The translations under genes were made by a program, and so were the position numbers. This document shows positions 48,565-61,012 of a stretch of 64,000 bases of DNA, one piece after another (the first letter of the stretch is position 1; each line of letters starts with the position of its first letter). The stretch is from Neorhizobium alkalisoli (GTDB taxonomy: Bacteria > Pseudomonadota > Alphaproteobacteria > Rhizobiales > Rhizobiaceae). The DNA is taken from contig NZ_VIWP01000003.1 in NCBI RefSeq assembly GCF_007829835.1, positions 1 through 64,000 of the forward strand. The letters are read 5' to 3'. The notes below the pieces were generated by a model. The model ran no database searches and had not been told where the DNA came from. It saw nothing but the letters and a program-made list of their open reading frames with translations.

Positions 48565-49356
48565 TTAAGCGGCGCCCTGCAAGGACAGAAAAACGGCAGA
48601 TGCAGCCTGCATTTCCTGCTGTCGCAAGGCGCGGCGATGCGACGCCTCGGCGTCCTCGCCCCAATGCTCGATTGTCCAGTCCTCGTCGAGATGCGCAAGC
48701 TCCCAGGCCTCGTCGGCCGTGACTTCACCTTCCGCGAAGGCAAGCGCCAAAATGGCCGAGCCCGTCAGCGATGTCACCAGGTGGAGGGCGGCAAGCTCGA
48801 TGGGCGACTGGTACTTCCTGAGCGTCACCGCAAAGGCGGCGATCGCCTCCTTCGGCTGCTCCTTCGGCATGATGCCTTCGATCAGAGTGAAGCGCGCGCC
48901 GAGCACATTCGCAGCCCAGTCGATGACCGGATCCCATTTCTCGTTCTGCCGAGCGACGAGACCGTCCGGACCGTCGGCCCGGTAACACAGCATGTCGCTC
49001 GACGAGAAGCGCAGAATATCCTCGAAGACCGCCTGCGGATCGGTGGATATACCGTCGATCGCCGTGTTGACGAGCCGGGTAACCGGCATGGTTTTCGGAT
49101 CGATCACCTCGACCTGATCGGCCCATTCATCAGCCAGAAGTGCCGCAAGCCGCACCGCCGGTACGACCAGCGCGTTTTTGGCGGGCGTCTTGATCGGCTT
49201 GCCATCGAGATGAATGGCATGACCACCCTCGCCTTCCGCTACGGAAACTTCCGTATAGAAACGCTTCGGCAGCGGCTTGTGCATCTGGATCTGCGCCCGC
49301 CGGGTCGGATCCTCATGGCTGAGGATCTCTTTGGGATCGGGAAAAATGTCGCGCAT
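48565..49356 (-). CDS. ATP12-family F1-ATPase assembly chaperone
   Basis: 263 residues from the ATG at 49356. ATP12 pattern: PKRFYTEV, LDGKPIKTPAKNALVVP, the central DMLCYRADGP..L..RQ..KWDP segment, and the C-terminal EAWELAHLDEDWTIEHWGED motif. Assists F1 alpha-subunit assembly, a role known for mitochondria and present in alphaproteobacteria. Eleven bases after the HAD gene. Confidence 0.92.
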   Translation of the reverse strand: MRDIFPDPKEILSHEDPTRRAQIQMHKPLPKRFYTEVSVAEGEGGHAIHLDGKPIKTPAKNALVVPAVRLAALLADEWADQVEVIDPKTMPVTRLVNTAIDGISTDPQAVFEDILRFSSSDMLCYRADGPDGLVARQNEKWDPVIDWAANVLGARFTLIEGIMPKEQPKEAIAAFAVTLRKYQSPIELAALHLVTSLTGSAILALAFAEGEVTADEAWELAHLDEDWTIEHWGEDAEASHRRALRQQEMQAASAVFLSLQGAA

Positions 49357-49366
49357 GAAATAAACC

Positions 49367-50020
49367 TCAGCCGATATGGGCCAGCAATTCGCTCGGGTGA
49401 TCGACGATCGCGTCGGCACCCGCCGCCAGCAATTCTTCGCGCATCGCGTAACCCCAGGAAACGCCGATCGCCTTGGCGCCGGCCGCCTTCGCCATCTGCA
49501 TGTCGTAGATCGCGTCGCCGATCACGATCGTATCCTCCGGCCGCATGCCGGTCTCGTCGCAGCATTCCGTCACCATGGCGGGATGCGGCTTTGAAGGGCA
49601 ATCGTCGGCCGTGCGGGAGACGATGAAATAGGAGCCAAAATCATGGGTTTCAAGGATCGTGTTCAGCCCCCGACGGGACTTGCCGGTGACGGCGCCGATG
49701 AGAAGGTCGTCACGCGGACCGATCGTGTCGAGCAGCGCCTGGATGCCGTCGAACAGCGGATCATGATAATCGAGCTCGGTCCGAACCGGCCCGAACAGCG
49801 ACTTGTAATAGGCCATCATCTCGACGTCTTCGGCATCGGCATGCGCCTTGCCCTGCATCCGGGCAATGGCGATGTCGAGCGTCAGGCCGATAATCGACTT
49901 GGTGTCTTCAAGAGACGGTTCCGGTTTGCCGAATTTCACGAATGTGCGGCGCATGGTTTCGTGGATCAGCGCAGCACTGTCGACCAGCGTGCCGTCGCAA
50001 TCGAAAAGCACCAGTTTCAT
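49367..50020 (-). CDS. HAD-superfamily phosphatase
   Basis: 217 residues. HAD motif I DCDGTLVDS at residues 7-15, motif II (AVTGKS), motif III Lys (KPHP) and motif IV (GDAIYDMQM). A phosphoglycolate phosphatase-like subgroup is likely from the helical cap position. It overlaps the pseudouridine synthase gene by four bases (ATGA), so the pair is coupled. Confidence 0.87.
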   Translation of the reverse strand: MKLVLFDCDGTLVDSAALIHETMRRTFVKFGKPEPSLEDTKSIIGLTLDIAIARMQGKAHADAEDVEMMAYYKSLFGPVRTELDYHDPLFDGIQALLDTIGPRDDLLIGAVTGKSRRGLNTILETHDFGSYFIVSRTADDCPSKPHPAMVTECCDETGMRPEDTIVIGDAIYDMQMAKAAGAKAIGVSWGYAMREELLAAGADAIVDHPSELLAHIG

Positions 50021-51012
50021 TCGTCGTCGTCCCTTGCGCCATTTTCCATATCGAAGCCGAGCAGGTTCCAGCTCTGCACCATATGTGGCGGCAGGGGTGC
50101 CGTGACCTTCAGGCGGCCGCCGCTCGGATGCGGAATGTCGATATGCCGTGCGTGCAAGTGCAGCTTCTTCTGGATACCGCCCGGGAACGGCCAGTTGATA
50201 TCGTCGTCGAAATATTTCGGGTCACCGAGGATCGGATGACCGATATGCAGCGCATGGACGCGCAGCTGGTGGGTGCGGCCGGTATAGGGCTCCATTTCCA
50301 GCCAGGCGAGCGACTGCGCCGCCGTCTCCAGAATGCGGTAGAAGGACACCGCATGATCGGCGCCGTCTTCGCCGTGCTTGGCAATCCGCATCCGGTCGCC
50401 ATCCGGCGTCTGTTCCTTCACGAGCCAGGTCGAAATCTTGTCCTCGCGCTTGCGCGGCACGCCCTTTACCAGCGACCAGTAGGTCTTCTTGGTATCGCGT
50501 TCGCGGAAAGCCGCAGTCAGCTTCTGGGCGGCACCGCGGGTGCGGGCGATGACGAGCACGCCGGATGTGTCGCGGTCGAGCCGGTGCACGAGGCGCGGCT
50601 TTTCACCCTTGGGGCTGATGAAGGATTCGAGCATCTGGTCGATATGCCGCGTCACGCCCGAACCGCCCTGCACGGCAAGGCCGGCCGGCTTGTTGAGGAC
50701 GAGAACCTTGTCGTCCTCGTGCAGGATCATCCGCTGCAGGAGTTCGTAATCGCCTGCATGCTTCAGATCCTTGCCGGCAATCGGCCCGGTCTTCTTCGCA
50801 TCCACGTCCATCGGCGGCACGCGAACCGTCTGGCCCGGCTGGACGCGGGTATCGCTCTTCACGCGGCCGCCATCGACGCGCACCTGTCCGGAGCGCAGCA
50901 GTTTCTGGAGAGGACCGAAGCCGAGGCCCGGATAATGGACCTTGAACCAACGGTCGAGACGCATGCCCGCCTCGTCTGGCTGAACGAGGATATGCTCGAT
51001 GCCTGCCATCAA
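50017..51012 (-). CDS. RluA-family pseudouridine synthase
   Basis: 331 residues. S4 RNA-binding domain (about 15-75), then the pseudouridine synthase domain with HRLDRDTSG carrying the catalytic Asp, and the GRTHQLRVH block. RluC/D-like length and layout. The rRNA target cannot be told from the sequence. Confidence 0.92.
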   Translation of the reverse strand: MMAGIEHILVQPDEAGMRLDRWFKVHYPGLGFGPLQKLLRSGQVRVDGGRVKSDTRVQPGQTVRVPPMDVDAKKTGPIAGKDLKHAGDYELLQRMILHEDDKVLVLNKPAGLAVQGGSGVTRHIDQMLESFISPKGEKPRLVHRLDRDTSGVLVIARTRGAAQKLTAAFRERDTKKTYWSLVKGVPRKREDKISTWLVKEQTPDGDRMRIAKHGEDGADHAVSFYRILETAAQSLAWLEMEPYTGRTHQLRVHALHIGHPILGDPKYFDDDINWPFPGGIQKKLHLHARHIDIPHPSGGRLKVTAPLPPHMVQSWNLLGFDMENGARDDDE

Positions 51013-51047
51013 AGCTCTTTCATTTTATCTGTGATCAGCCCTGCCCT

Positions 51048-51425
51048 TTAGAACATTGCTCGCCCGAGCGCCAGCCCGGCAAAGATCGCAGCAAAGGAGA
51101 TCACCAGACTGCCTGCCAGATAAGCGAAGGCGGGGAGCGCCGCACCACGCTCCAAAAGGACCATCGTGTCCAGCGTGAAGGAGGACCATGTCGTGAATCC
51201 ACCGATAATGCCGGTGACGATGAACACCCGCATTTCCGCGGACGCATTGAAGCGGCGGGCGATCATCTCCACCATCAGGCCGATGAAGAAGGAGCCGATC
51301 ACGTTGACGGCAAACGTGCCCCACGGGAAACTCGGACCGAACAGTCGCACCGCCCAGACGCCGACCAGATAGCGAAAGACGGAGCCGATGGCGCCACCAA
51401 CGGCAACGAGAACCACATTTGTCAT
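51048..51425 (-). CDS. crcB: CrcB/Fluc fluoride channel
   Basis: 125 residues from the ATG at 51425. Four membrane helices with the family's GGAIGSVFRY start, NVIGSFFIG and GGFTTWSSF pore segment. Exports fluoride as a dual-topology dimer. I see no fluoride riboswitch before it. Confidence 0.95.
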   Translation of the reverse strand: MTNVVLVAVGGAIGSVFRYLVGVWAVRLFGPSFPWGTFAVNVIGSFFIGLMVEMIARRFNASAEMRVFIVTGIIGGFTTWSSFTLDTMVLLERGAALPAFAYLAGSLVISFAAIFAGLALGRAMF

Positions 51426-51556
51426 CAACCTGTCCTGTCTTGTCCGGCAAGAATGGGATTCATTCAAATGCCGCAGATTTCCTTAAGCACAATCTAAGCG
51501 ATAGAACGTTATGACACTTCGATCGTTGAAGGCTGAAACGTCGAGGGGGTAATGCG

Positions 51557-51832
51557 ATGACACAGCTTGTAACAGTCTCCGCCGCCACCGCAGCGCTCAA
51601 TATCGAATTGCTTAAAGTGCCGCGGCGGATCTCTGTCAAGGATCAGGTGGCCGACATCAAGGCCGATGCCGACCGCAATGCACGGCGCGCTGAAAATGCC
51701 GATCCAGATGCCACGGATACGATGCTTCCGCCGGCGACGGTATCGCTCGACCTGATGGAGTCCGGTCAGCAGCCGCATCAGCAGGCGACCATCCGCGAGG
51801 CCGAAGCCGCCTATCGCGAAATGGAAGAGTGA
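51557..51832 (+). CDS. hypothetical small protein
   Basis: 91 residues, hydrophilic, with a central Ala/Asp-rich helix. GAGGGGG lies well upstream of the ATG. Not recognised. Confidence 0.55.
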   Translation: MTQLVTVSAATAALNIELLKVPRRISVKDQVADIKADADRNARRAENADPDATDTMLPPATVSLDLMESGQQPHQQATIREAEAAYREMEE

Positions 51833-51972
51833 ACGGCGCCAAGCGTTGCAACGAGGCCCTGCGATAAACAGCAGGCCTGTCGGAACAGAATGCCGCAACC
51901 GCCATTATGGCGAGGCGGAGGCGCAACAGGTCGATCTTGTCGCCTGTTATTGCCTGACGAGGGAGAGGTCTG

Positions 51973-52227
51973 ATGAACAGCACCAGCGGCGGCATATTCG
52001 ATTTCGAGCAGCTCAATCGCATCCGAGATGCGCATCGGGACTGGTGCGCCCAGAGTGGCATCGACCCTAAAAGCCCGTTCGGACAGGAGGCCGCCGGCAT
52101 GATGCTGGAGGCCTATCAGACGGGCAAGACATCCTACGACGCCTTGATCGGCGCATGTGAAGACTATGCGAAGCTTCGCAGCGCACATGTCCGGCCCGGC
52201 ACGACACCGATCGACAGTCGTTCCTGA
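51973..52227 (+). CDS. hypothetical small helical protein
   Basis: 84 residues, helical, no membrane segment. GAGGGAGAGG lies before the ATG. Not recognised. Convergent with the PCuAC gene. Confidence 0.6.
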   Translation: MNSTSGGIFDFEQLNRIRDAHRDWCAQSGIDPKSPFGQEAAGMMLEAYQTGKTSYDALIGACEDYAKLRSAHVRPGTTPIDSRS

Positions 52228-52244
52228 TCGACCGGATTCCGCCG

Positions 52245-52772
52245 TTATTTCGGCGACAGACCGCTGACGGGAAGTGCGATCTCGACATTGCCGGCCTTGG
52301 CGAAGGTCAGCGTGACGGCAACAGTCTCACCCTGCTTGAACGGCTGTTTGACCTTGGTGAACATCATGTGCAGTCCGCCGGGTGACAGCTCCACCGACTT
52401 GCCGGCCGGGATGGCAATGCCCTTGTCGAGCTTGCGCATCTTCATCACCTCGCCCTGCATCGCCATCTCGTGCAGCTCCACCGCACCTGCGACGGGAGAA
52501 GATACCGACATAAGCTCGTCATCGGCCTTGCCGTTATTGGTGATCGTCAGATAGGCGCCACCAACCGGCTGGCCCGGCAGCATCGCCTTCGCATAGGCCT
52601 TGCTGATGACAAGCGTGCCGGCCGTGACTTCGGCGCTACCCGTAGGCGCGGAACCGCCCATATCCATGTTCATCTTGCCGCCAGCGGCCATGCCCTGCGA
52701 AAAGGCCGGCCCCTCCGGCAGGACAGGCAGCGCGAAGGCGGTACAGACGACCAGCGCCAGAAATCTTTTCAT
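52245..52772 (-). CDS. PCuAC copper chaperone
   Basis: 175 residues from the ATG at 52772, after GGGAGGAAAG. A signal peptide (about 1-26) is followed by a Met-rich linker and a cupredoxin-like PCuAC domain. The copper ligands follow the H-x-M...H-x-M pattern in LHEMAMQG and LHMMF. Delivers Cu(I) to cytochrome oxidase in the periplasm. Confidence 0.9.
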   Translation of the reverse strand: MKRFLALVVCTAFALPVLPEGPAFSQGMAAGGKMNMDMGGSAPTGSAEVTAGTLVISKAYAKAMLPGQPVGGAYLTITNNGKADDELMSVSSPVAGAVELHEMAMQGEVMKMRKLDKGIAIPAGKSVELSPGGLHMMFTKVKQPFKQGETVAVTLTFAKAGNVEIALPVSGLSPK

Positions 52773-52914
52773 GCGACTTTCCTCCCGTTCGCGCAAGCGC
52801 CGACTATTTCCGTATTCTTGCGATTTGCCAAGCGTGGCAAAAGCGCTTGGGCGTGCTTCGGAGGGCTCATTTGTGACTTGCGACAAAAATAGCATTCACT
52901 GCGACATCGGCCTC

Positions 52915-52943
52915 TTGTCAAACCGCCGTCTTGCCGGATAATG
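52915..52943 (+). promoter_or_regulatory. promoter of the gcv operon
   Basis: TTGTCA (52915-52920), 17 bases, ATAATG (52938-52943). Transcription would start just where the riboswitch begins. Confidence 0.6.
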
Positions 52944-52950
52944 GAGCGCA

Positions 52951-53115
52951 TACCCGATGGGAGAAACCGCTTCGATGCGGTGCCGAAGGAGCAACCGCCC
53001 CGGAAACTCTCAGGCAAAAGGACCACGGGTAGCCGCAGGAACTCTGGAGAGAAGCAACCGTAATGGGGGCTCGCCGAAGGGATAACAATCTCAGGCGACA
53101 AGGACAGAGGGGGCT
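52951..53115 (+). ncRNA. tandem glycine riboswitch
   Basis: Two aptamers in a row. The first has the closing CCCG/CGGG helix (52953 to about 53030) and the conserved GGGAGA...GCCGAAGGAGCAACC...CTCTCAGGC blocks. The second runs from CTCTGGAGAG (53042) to CAGAGGG (about 53110) with the same core elements. Glycine binding would switch on gcvTHP. The downstream GGCGCAT/ATGCGCC hairpin lacks a T-run, so control may be at translation. Confidence 0.92.
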
Positions 53116-53195
53116 CGAAACCGGCGCATTTATGCGCCCTAATCTGAGCCGGCGTGCGACCTGTTTTTCAGGCGCGCCAAACCTGGAGGCGTCGT

Positions 53196-54332
53196 TTGGA
53201 CGACCATACAGTTCTCAAGACCACACCGCTGCACGCGCTGCATCTGTCTCTCGGTGCAAAAATGGTGCCTTTCGCGGGTTATGACATGCCGGTGCAATAT
53301 CCGCTTGGCGTCATGAAGGAACATCTTCACACCCGCGCATCCGCCGGCCTGTTCGATGTCTCGCATATGGGCCAGGTGATCGTGAAGGCGAAGTCCGGTG
53401 CTTATGCCGATGCTGCCCTCGCGTTGGAAAAGCTGGTTCCCGTCGATATCTTGGGCCTCAAGGAAGGCCGCCAGCGCTACGGCTTTTTCACCGACGCCAA
53501 TGGCTGCATTCTCGACGACCTGATGATCACCAATCGCGGCGACCATCTTCTCGTTGTCGTCAACGCCGCCTGCAAGGATGCCGATCTCGCCCATATGAAG
53601 GCGAATCTTGAAGGGTGCGACGTCACCCTGCTCGACGACTGTGCGCTTCTTGCCCTGCAGGGCCCGCGGGCAGAAGAGGTTCTGGCCGAACTCTGGCCCG
53701 ACGTCACCGACATGAAGTTCATGGATGTCTGCGACGCCCTCCTCCATGACGTTCCCTGCATCGTCTCCCGCTCGGGTTATTCCGGTGAAGACGGTTTTGA
53801 AATTTCCGTTCCCGCCGATAAGGCCGAACAGGTGGCCCGCGCACTGCTCGAAGATCCGCATTGCGAGGCGATCGGCCTCGGTGCCCGCGATTCGCTGCGT
53901 CTCGAAGCCGGCCTGTGTCTCTACGGAAACGACATCGACACCACGACATCGCCGATCGAAGCCTCGCTCGAATGGGCCCTGCAGAAGGCCCGCAAGGCTG
54001 GCGGTGACCGCGAAGGCGGCTTTCCGGGTGCGGCCCGCATTCTCGGCGAACTCGCGAACGGCACGACCCGCCGCCGCGTCGGCCTGAAGCCGGAAGGCAA
54101 GGCACCGGTGCGTTCGCATGCAAAGCTTTATGCCGATGCGGAAGGTAAGAGTGAACTCGGCGAAGTCACCTCCGGCACGTTCGGACCAACCGTCGAGGGC
54201 CCGGTTGCCATGGGCTACCTGCCCGTCAGCCACGCCGCCGCCGGTACTCAGGTCTTTGCGGAAGTGCGCGGAAAATATCTGCCTATGACCGTCGCGGCCC
54301 TGCCCTTCATCACCCCCACCTACAAACGCTAA
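53196..54332 (+). CDS. gcvT: aminomethyltransferase (glycine cleavage T protein)
   Basis: 378 residues from a TTG, supported by GGAGG seven bases before it; earlier in-frame GTG codons lie inside the leader. Folate-binding fold with [29 protein letters not shown] and [14 protein letters not shown]. Transfers the aminomethyl group from GcvH to tetrahydrofolate. First gene of the riboswitch-controlled operon. Confidence 0.95.
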   Translation: MDDHTVLKTTPLHALHLSLGAKMVPFAGYDMPVQYPLGVMKEHLHTRASAGLFDVSHMGQVIVKAKSGAYADAALALEKLVPVDILGLKEGRQRYGFFTDANGCILDDLMITNRGDHLLVVVNAACKDADLAHMKANLEGCDVTLLDDCALLALQGPRAEEVLAELWPDVTDMKFMDVCDALLHDVPCIVSRSGYSGEDGFEISVPADKAEQVARALLEDPHCEAIGLGARDSLRLEAGLCLYGNDIDTTTSPIEASLEWALQKARKAGGDREGGFPGAARILGELANGTTRRRVGLKPEGKAPVRSHAKLYADAEGKSELGEVTSGTFGPTVEGPVAMGYLPVSHAAAGTQVFAEVRGKYLPMTVAALPFITPTYKR

Positions 54333-54354
54333 AAAGCCCTCCGGAGAGAACAAG

Positions 54355-54716
54355 ATGTTGAAATTCACCGCTGAACACGAATGGCTCAAGCTTGAAGACG
54401 GTATCGCCACCGTCGGCATTACCCAGCACGCCGCCGACCAGCTCGGCGATCTGGTTTTCGTCGAACTGCCGGAAATCGGTGCAGAGCTGACCAAGGACGG
54501 CAATGCCGCCACCGTCGAAAGCGTCAAGGCCGCGTCGGATGTCTACGCGCCGCTCGATGGCGAAGTCACCGAAGTCAACCAGGCGATCGTCGATGACCCG
54601 TCGCTCGTCAATTCCGATCCGCAGGGTGCCGCCTGGTTCTTCAAGCTGAAGCTGAAGAATGCCGCAGACGCCGACAGCCTGATGGACGAAGCCGCCTACA
54701 AGGACCTGATTGCCTG

Positions 54717-54717
<1 letters not shown>
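54355..54717 (+). CDS. gcvH: glycine cleavage H protein
   Basis: 120 residues. Lipoylated Lys at residue 58 in ESVKAASD. Carries the aminomethyl intermediate between P and T. Its lipoyl group comes from the LipB pathway. Its stop overlaps the gcvP start by one base. Confidence 0.97.
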
Positions 54718-57581
<2,864 letters not shown>

Positions 57582-57602
57582 GATTTTTCGCCTTTAAGTT
57601 GA

Positions 57603-57627
57603 GGGTCGCCCCATCGGGCGGCCCTTT
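57603..57627 (+). terminator. gcv operon terminator
   Basis: GGGTCGCCC, loop CATC, GGGCGGCCC (one T-G), then TTT. Confidence 0.7.
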
Positions 57628-57811
57628 ATCGACCTTGGGTTTGGTTTATTTCTCCGCGACCCTTGTCTTGTCTCTAATTTTCACTATGTTCAAACTATCG
57701 AACTTTGCTTGCGACTTTTGTACGCGCCTACGGCTCTTTCAGATCTCCTCTCAACGTCGATCTACGTCGGTTCGTTTGACCGGCACCTAACACGATTGAA
57801 AGGAAATCGTC

Positions 57812-58021
57812 ATGAACACGGGTATTGTAAAGTGGTTCAACGGAACCAAGGGCTTTGGCTTCATCCAGCCGGATAACGGCGGCCAGGACGTATTCGTCCA
57901 CATTTCGGCTGTTGAACGCGCTGGCATGCGCAGCCTGGCCGAAGGCCAGAAGGTCACGTTCGACATCGTGCAGGACAAGCGTTCCGGCAAGAGCGCTGCT
58001 GACAACCTGCAGGCCGCTTAA
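57812..58021 (+). CDS. cold-shock protein
   Basis: 69 residues. RNP1 KGFGFI and RNP2 VFVHISA, the two RNA-binding motifs of the cold-shock domain. GAAAGGAA before the ATG. The long leader before it could hold a temperature-sensitive structure, as in other cold-shock mRNAs; this is inference. Confidence 0.95.
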   Translation: MNTGIVKWFNGTKGFGFIQPDNGGQDVFVHISAVERAGMRSLAEGQKVTFDIVQDKRSGKSAADNLQAA

Positions 58022-58082
58022 GGTTTTGTCATTGCCGGACGTCACCACGGAGGTACTGGGACGTTTCAGGCGATGATGATGG

Positions 58083-58112
58083 AAGGTCGGGTCGAAGCCC
58101 GGCCTTTTGTTT
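58083..58112 (+). terminator. terminator after the cold-shock gene
   Basis: AAGGTCGGG pairs with CCCGGCCTT (one T-G), followed by TTGTTTTT. Confidence 0.75.
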
Positions 58113-58221
58113 TTACCCTTCACTCCGAAGGCTTATGTCGGTAAACCGCTTTAACGCGCATCCGACGCCCCTTGCGTCGCCGTGATCGATCCGGCCGCGT
58201 CCAACCATTTAAGGAGATATT

Positions 58222-58467
58222 TTGCAGGTACTAGTCAGAGATAACAACGTCGAACAGGCACTCCGCGTTCTCAAGAAGAAGCTTCAGAGAGAAGGCGTAT
58301 TCCGTGAAATGAAGGCGCGCAGCGCCTATGAAAAGCCGTCGGAAAAGCGCGCCCGCGAAAAGGCCGACGCAATCCGCCGCGCCCGCAAGCTCGCACGCAA
58401 GCAGATGCAGCGCGAAGGCCTCCTGCCTGCGCCGAAGAAGAAAGTGATCGCCACGCGCGCTCGCTGA
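58222..58467 (+). CDS. rpsU: 30S ribosomal protein S21
   Basis: 81 residues from a TTG with AAGGAGA before it. S21 pattern: V.V.DN..EQALR.LKKK, then a Lys/Arg-rich helical tail. Needed for translation initiation. Directly followed by a small gene of unknown role. Confidence 0.93.
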   Translation: MQVLVRDNNVEQALRVLKKKLQREGVFREMKARSAYEKPSEKRAREKADAIRRARKLARKQMQREGLLPAPKKKVIATRAR

Positions 58468-58534
58468 TGACTGCTGTCCAGGCCGCGCGGCACATGCCGC
58501 GCAGCCCGCATTCCCGAAAACAACGGAGGAAGAC

Positions 58535-58738
58535 ATGACAGCGACCAAGGACGAATTTTTCAAACCCGCCAAGCTTTCCGCCCAGGCCAAGGCCGACCAG
58601 ACCAATTCGGTCGTACGCGACATTCTGGCGGCGGAAGTGGATGCCCGCGAAAAGAAGACCGAAAAGCTGCGTGCGCTTCGCATGGCCCAGGTCACCCCGG
58701 AGCAGGCACCCAAAAAGCGCAGCGCTAAACAGCGCTGA
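58535..58738 (+). CDS. hypothetical small basic protein
   Basis: 67 residues with a good GGAGGA ribosome binding site. Charged, helical, Lys-rich at the end. Not recognised. It follows rpsU by 67 bases in the same direction. Confidence 0.6.
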   Translation: MTATKDEFFKPAKLSAQAKADQTNSVVRDILAAEVDAREKKTEKLRALRMAQVTPEQAPKKRSAKQR

Positions 58739-59209
58739 CAGTCACCTTGTTCTATCCCGGCTCGCCGATCCTGTTCGGGGAGATTTTGCGTTCTAAAGTG
58801 CCACAATCTCTCGGATTAGCGTGACTCAGCTGAGCTCTTCAGCTCTTCGTATGCCCCATTTATTCAGGCAGATGACCGCCTTCAGGCACATATTCTGGAA
58901 CCCTTTTCCAGGCCCTTTGCCCCATCCCTCAAAGCGGGACCATCAGTTTGCCAGCCGGCTAATGGTTTGCGAGGGAACCTTTTTGCTCTCCCCGACGTTG
59001 TAAATCCGAGACCCGCAAGAGGGATCGCTCAACAACCCAATGTCGCACGCCATGATGGCGCGCTTGTTGCCTCACGGCTAAATCATGATCCCTTATTATA
59101 TATTAGCATGCTCTGAGCAGGTTTTGCGTGTATAGTGCTTTGCTATGAACGTTTTCCTCGATCTTTTATCAAGCTGTTCGGGGAAACCAGACCCATTGGT
59201 GAGGTGCAT
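58739..59209. other. intergenic region
   Basis: About 470 bp with no convincing gene. One 60-codon frame (58821-59003) lacks a ribosome binding site and has odd composition. A CAACAA...TTGTTG long-range inverted repeat with a CGCC/GGCG core lies near 59030-59080. Confidence 0.5.
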
Positions 59210-59470
59210 ATGCATCAGCAACAAATCATGTCATCCGACGTAGCCCTGACACCAGACGATCTGGAGCTTTTGGAAAAGTTTCTCGAAGCCTGGTGTGTCG
59301 AGAACTCCGTCGATATGGCCGACAATTCTGCGGCTGACATCGCAGCGGCGCTGATAGACTGGTATCAGCATGCCTTGAACGATCGCAACCTGATGAAGGG
59401 CGAGCCGCCGGAATTGCCGCGCGAGGCCCCCGAGATCGACATCCTGCTGCGCCAGTTGAGCGATGCCTGA
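59210..59470 (+). CDS. hypothetical acidic small protein
   Basis: 86 residues from the ATG at 59210, with GAGGTG before it; the frame extends upstream. Acidic and helical, with Trp and Tyr residues; no membrane segment. Not recognised. A TTGGCGGC/GCCGCCAA hairpin follows at 59474-59499. Confidence 0.6.
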   Translation: MHQQQIMSSDVALTPDDLELLEKFLEAWCVENSVDMADNSAADIAAALIDWYQHALNDRNLMKGEPPELPREAPEIDILLRQLSDA

Positions 59471-59633
59471 AACTTGGCGGCACACTTGAAAGCCGCCAAT
59501 GGTCTTGTTTCCTATGGATGGAACGAGGCGGCCGAAATGCAACCGATCTTTTTGCTCGCCCCTTTCCTTCGGACGTGTCAGCCTTAGTTAACTCCTTGTA
59601 GCCGAAAGGCATTCTCTCATAGGAGTGGGTATT

Positions 59634-59801
59634 ATGGCCTCGTCCGTCCTGATCGGAATTCTGATCACATTTCTCGTCATCATCCTTGTGCTCTATCTGG
59701 TCCAGCGTCTGCCGATCGATGGCCGCATGCGCCAGATCGTGCAGATCATCGTGATCATTATCGGCATCATCTCGCTTCTGAAATATCTGGCAGTGTTCTG
59801 A
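59634..59801 (+). CDS. small two-helix membrane protein (Thivi_2564-like)
   Basis: 55 residues: two hydrophobic helices (about 4-22 and 34-54) around a short basic loop, and AGGAG eight bases before the ATG. It resembles the Thivi_2564 family of tiny membrane proteins by layout. Function unknown. Confidence 0.65.
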   Translation: MASSVLIGILITFLVIILVLYLVQRLPIDGRMRQIVQIIVIIIGIISLLKYLAVF

Positions 59802-59880
59802 GGATGCTGGCTTTGCGTCAGGCTGCTTCGGAGGGGTTTTGAAGCAGCATGTCCCAGAAGCCAGGGCCATGACACCAGAC

Positions 59881-59916
59881 AATCAGGGGCGGATCGCCCT
59901 GCCCCTGATTTGTCCT
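59881..59916 (+). terminator. terminator-like hairpin
   Basis: AATCAGGGGC (59881-59890) and GCCCCTGATT (59901-59910), then TGTCCTCTT. It lies between the small membrane protein gene and the EamA gene. Confidence 0.5.
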
Positions 59917-59971
59917 CTTGCCTTCTGCCCAGGCTTTGGCGATAGCACGATTCCACAGCGGGGAATCGGCG

Positions 59972-60898
59972 ATGTTTGCTTCTGAAATGCTCGCAATCGG
60001 CTCGGCCGTCTGCATCGCCTTGAGCTCGATGTTCATCAACGAATTGAACGGCCGCGTACAGCTGTTGCGGCTGGCCCGCTGGCAGCTGACATCTTCCTTC
60101 ATCATGACCTCGATCGCAGCGACGATCGTCGGAGGCTGGGCAACCCTCGACATGTGGCAGATCGAGGCGTTGATCGGCTCAAGCATTGCCGGCATCGTCA
60201 TTGCCAGCACCACCTATTTCGCGGCGATCTATTCCGTCGGCCCTCGCGTCACGGCATTGCTGTTCTCGCTTGCCGCACCGTTTGCGCTGGCACTCGGTTA
60301 TCTCGACCTGGGCGAGACGATCACGGCGCAACAGGGTGTTGGCGTCGTTCTCGTGCTGATCGGCATCGTCATCGCGATCGGCATTCGCCGCAGAAGGCCC
60401 GCACCGATGATCCCGCTTGCGGATGCCGAGCCTATCGAACAACCCTTGCCGCCGCTTCACCGCATATCAGCGCTCGGTATCACTCTCGGCATCATCACAG
60501 CGCTTGGCCAGGCGGTCGGCAGCCTGCTTGCCCGGCCGGCCATGGCCGCCGGTGCCGAACCTTTTGCCGCCATGGCCGTGCGCGCGGGTTTTGCTACCCT
60601 GATTTTCTGGGCCATCCTGTTATTGCCTCTGCCCGGTGTCCGATCCAACGAGAGGCCGCAGCCGCGTGATCTCGGCCTTGCCGTAACGGCATCCTTCTTC
60701 GGAACGGCGCTCGGCATGTCGCTGCTTATGGCAGCGCTGCAGACCGGCAATGTCGGCCTCGTGTCCACTCTGTCCTCGATGACACCGGTGGTGATCCTGC
60801 CGATGGTATGGGTAAGAAGCGGAAAGATGCCGCGGCCGCTTGCTTGGGCGGGTGCGGCGATCGCGATCATCGGGACGGCGCTGATCAGCGTGAAGTGA
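59972..60898 (+). CDS. EamA/DMT-family transporter
   Basis: 308 residues from the ATG at 59972. About ten membrane helices in two EamA repeats, the second with LSSMTPVVILP near the end. Drug/metabolite transporter. Substrate unknown. Confidence 0.85.
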   Translation: MFASEMLAIGSAVCIALSSMFINELNGRVQLLRLARWQLTSSFIMTSIAATIVGGWATLDMWQIEALIGSSIAGIVIASTTYFAAIYSVGPRVTALLFSLAAPFALALGYLDLGETITAQQGVGVVLVLIGIVIAIGIRRRRPAPMIPLADAEPIEQPLPPLHRISALGITLGIITALGQAVGSLLARPAMAAGAEPFAAMAVRAGFATLIFWAILLLPLPGVRSNERPQPRDLGLAVTASFFGTALGMSLLMAALQTGNVGLVSTLSSMTPVVILPMVWVRSGKMPRPLAWAGAAIAIIGTALISVK

Positions 60899-61012
60899 GC
60901 CGATCCGGCACAAAACTCTCCAAGCCTGCCGGATTGCTTAACGCTGCCGCTTCATCCTTCCTTGAGGCCTGACGAATAGAATTCGCCCATCCATTCGGAC
61001 GAGGCATTCGGC

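Noticed and set aside
51426-51540. Fluoride riboswitch before crcB
   Set aside because: Looked for the conserved motif and did not find it.
53122-53138. Hairpin after the glycine riboswitch as terminator
   Set aside because: GGCGCAT/ATGCGCC has no T-run; kept only as a possible translational element.
58821-59003. 60-codon frame after the small basic gene
   Set aside because: No binding site and unlikely composition.
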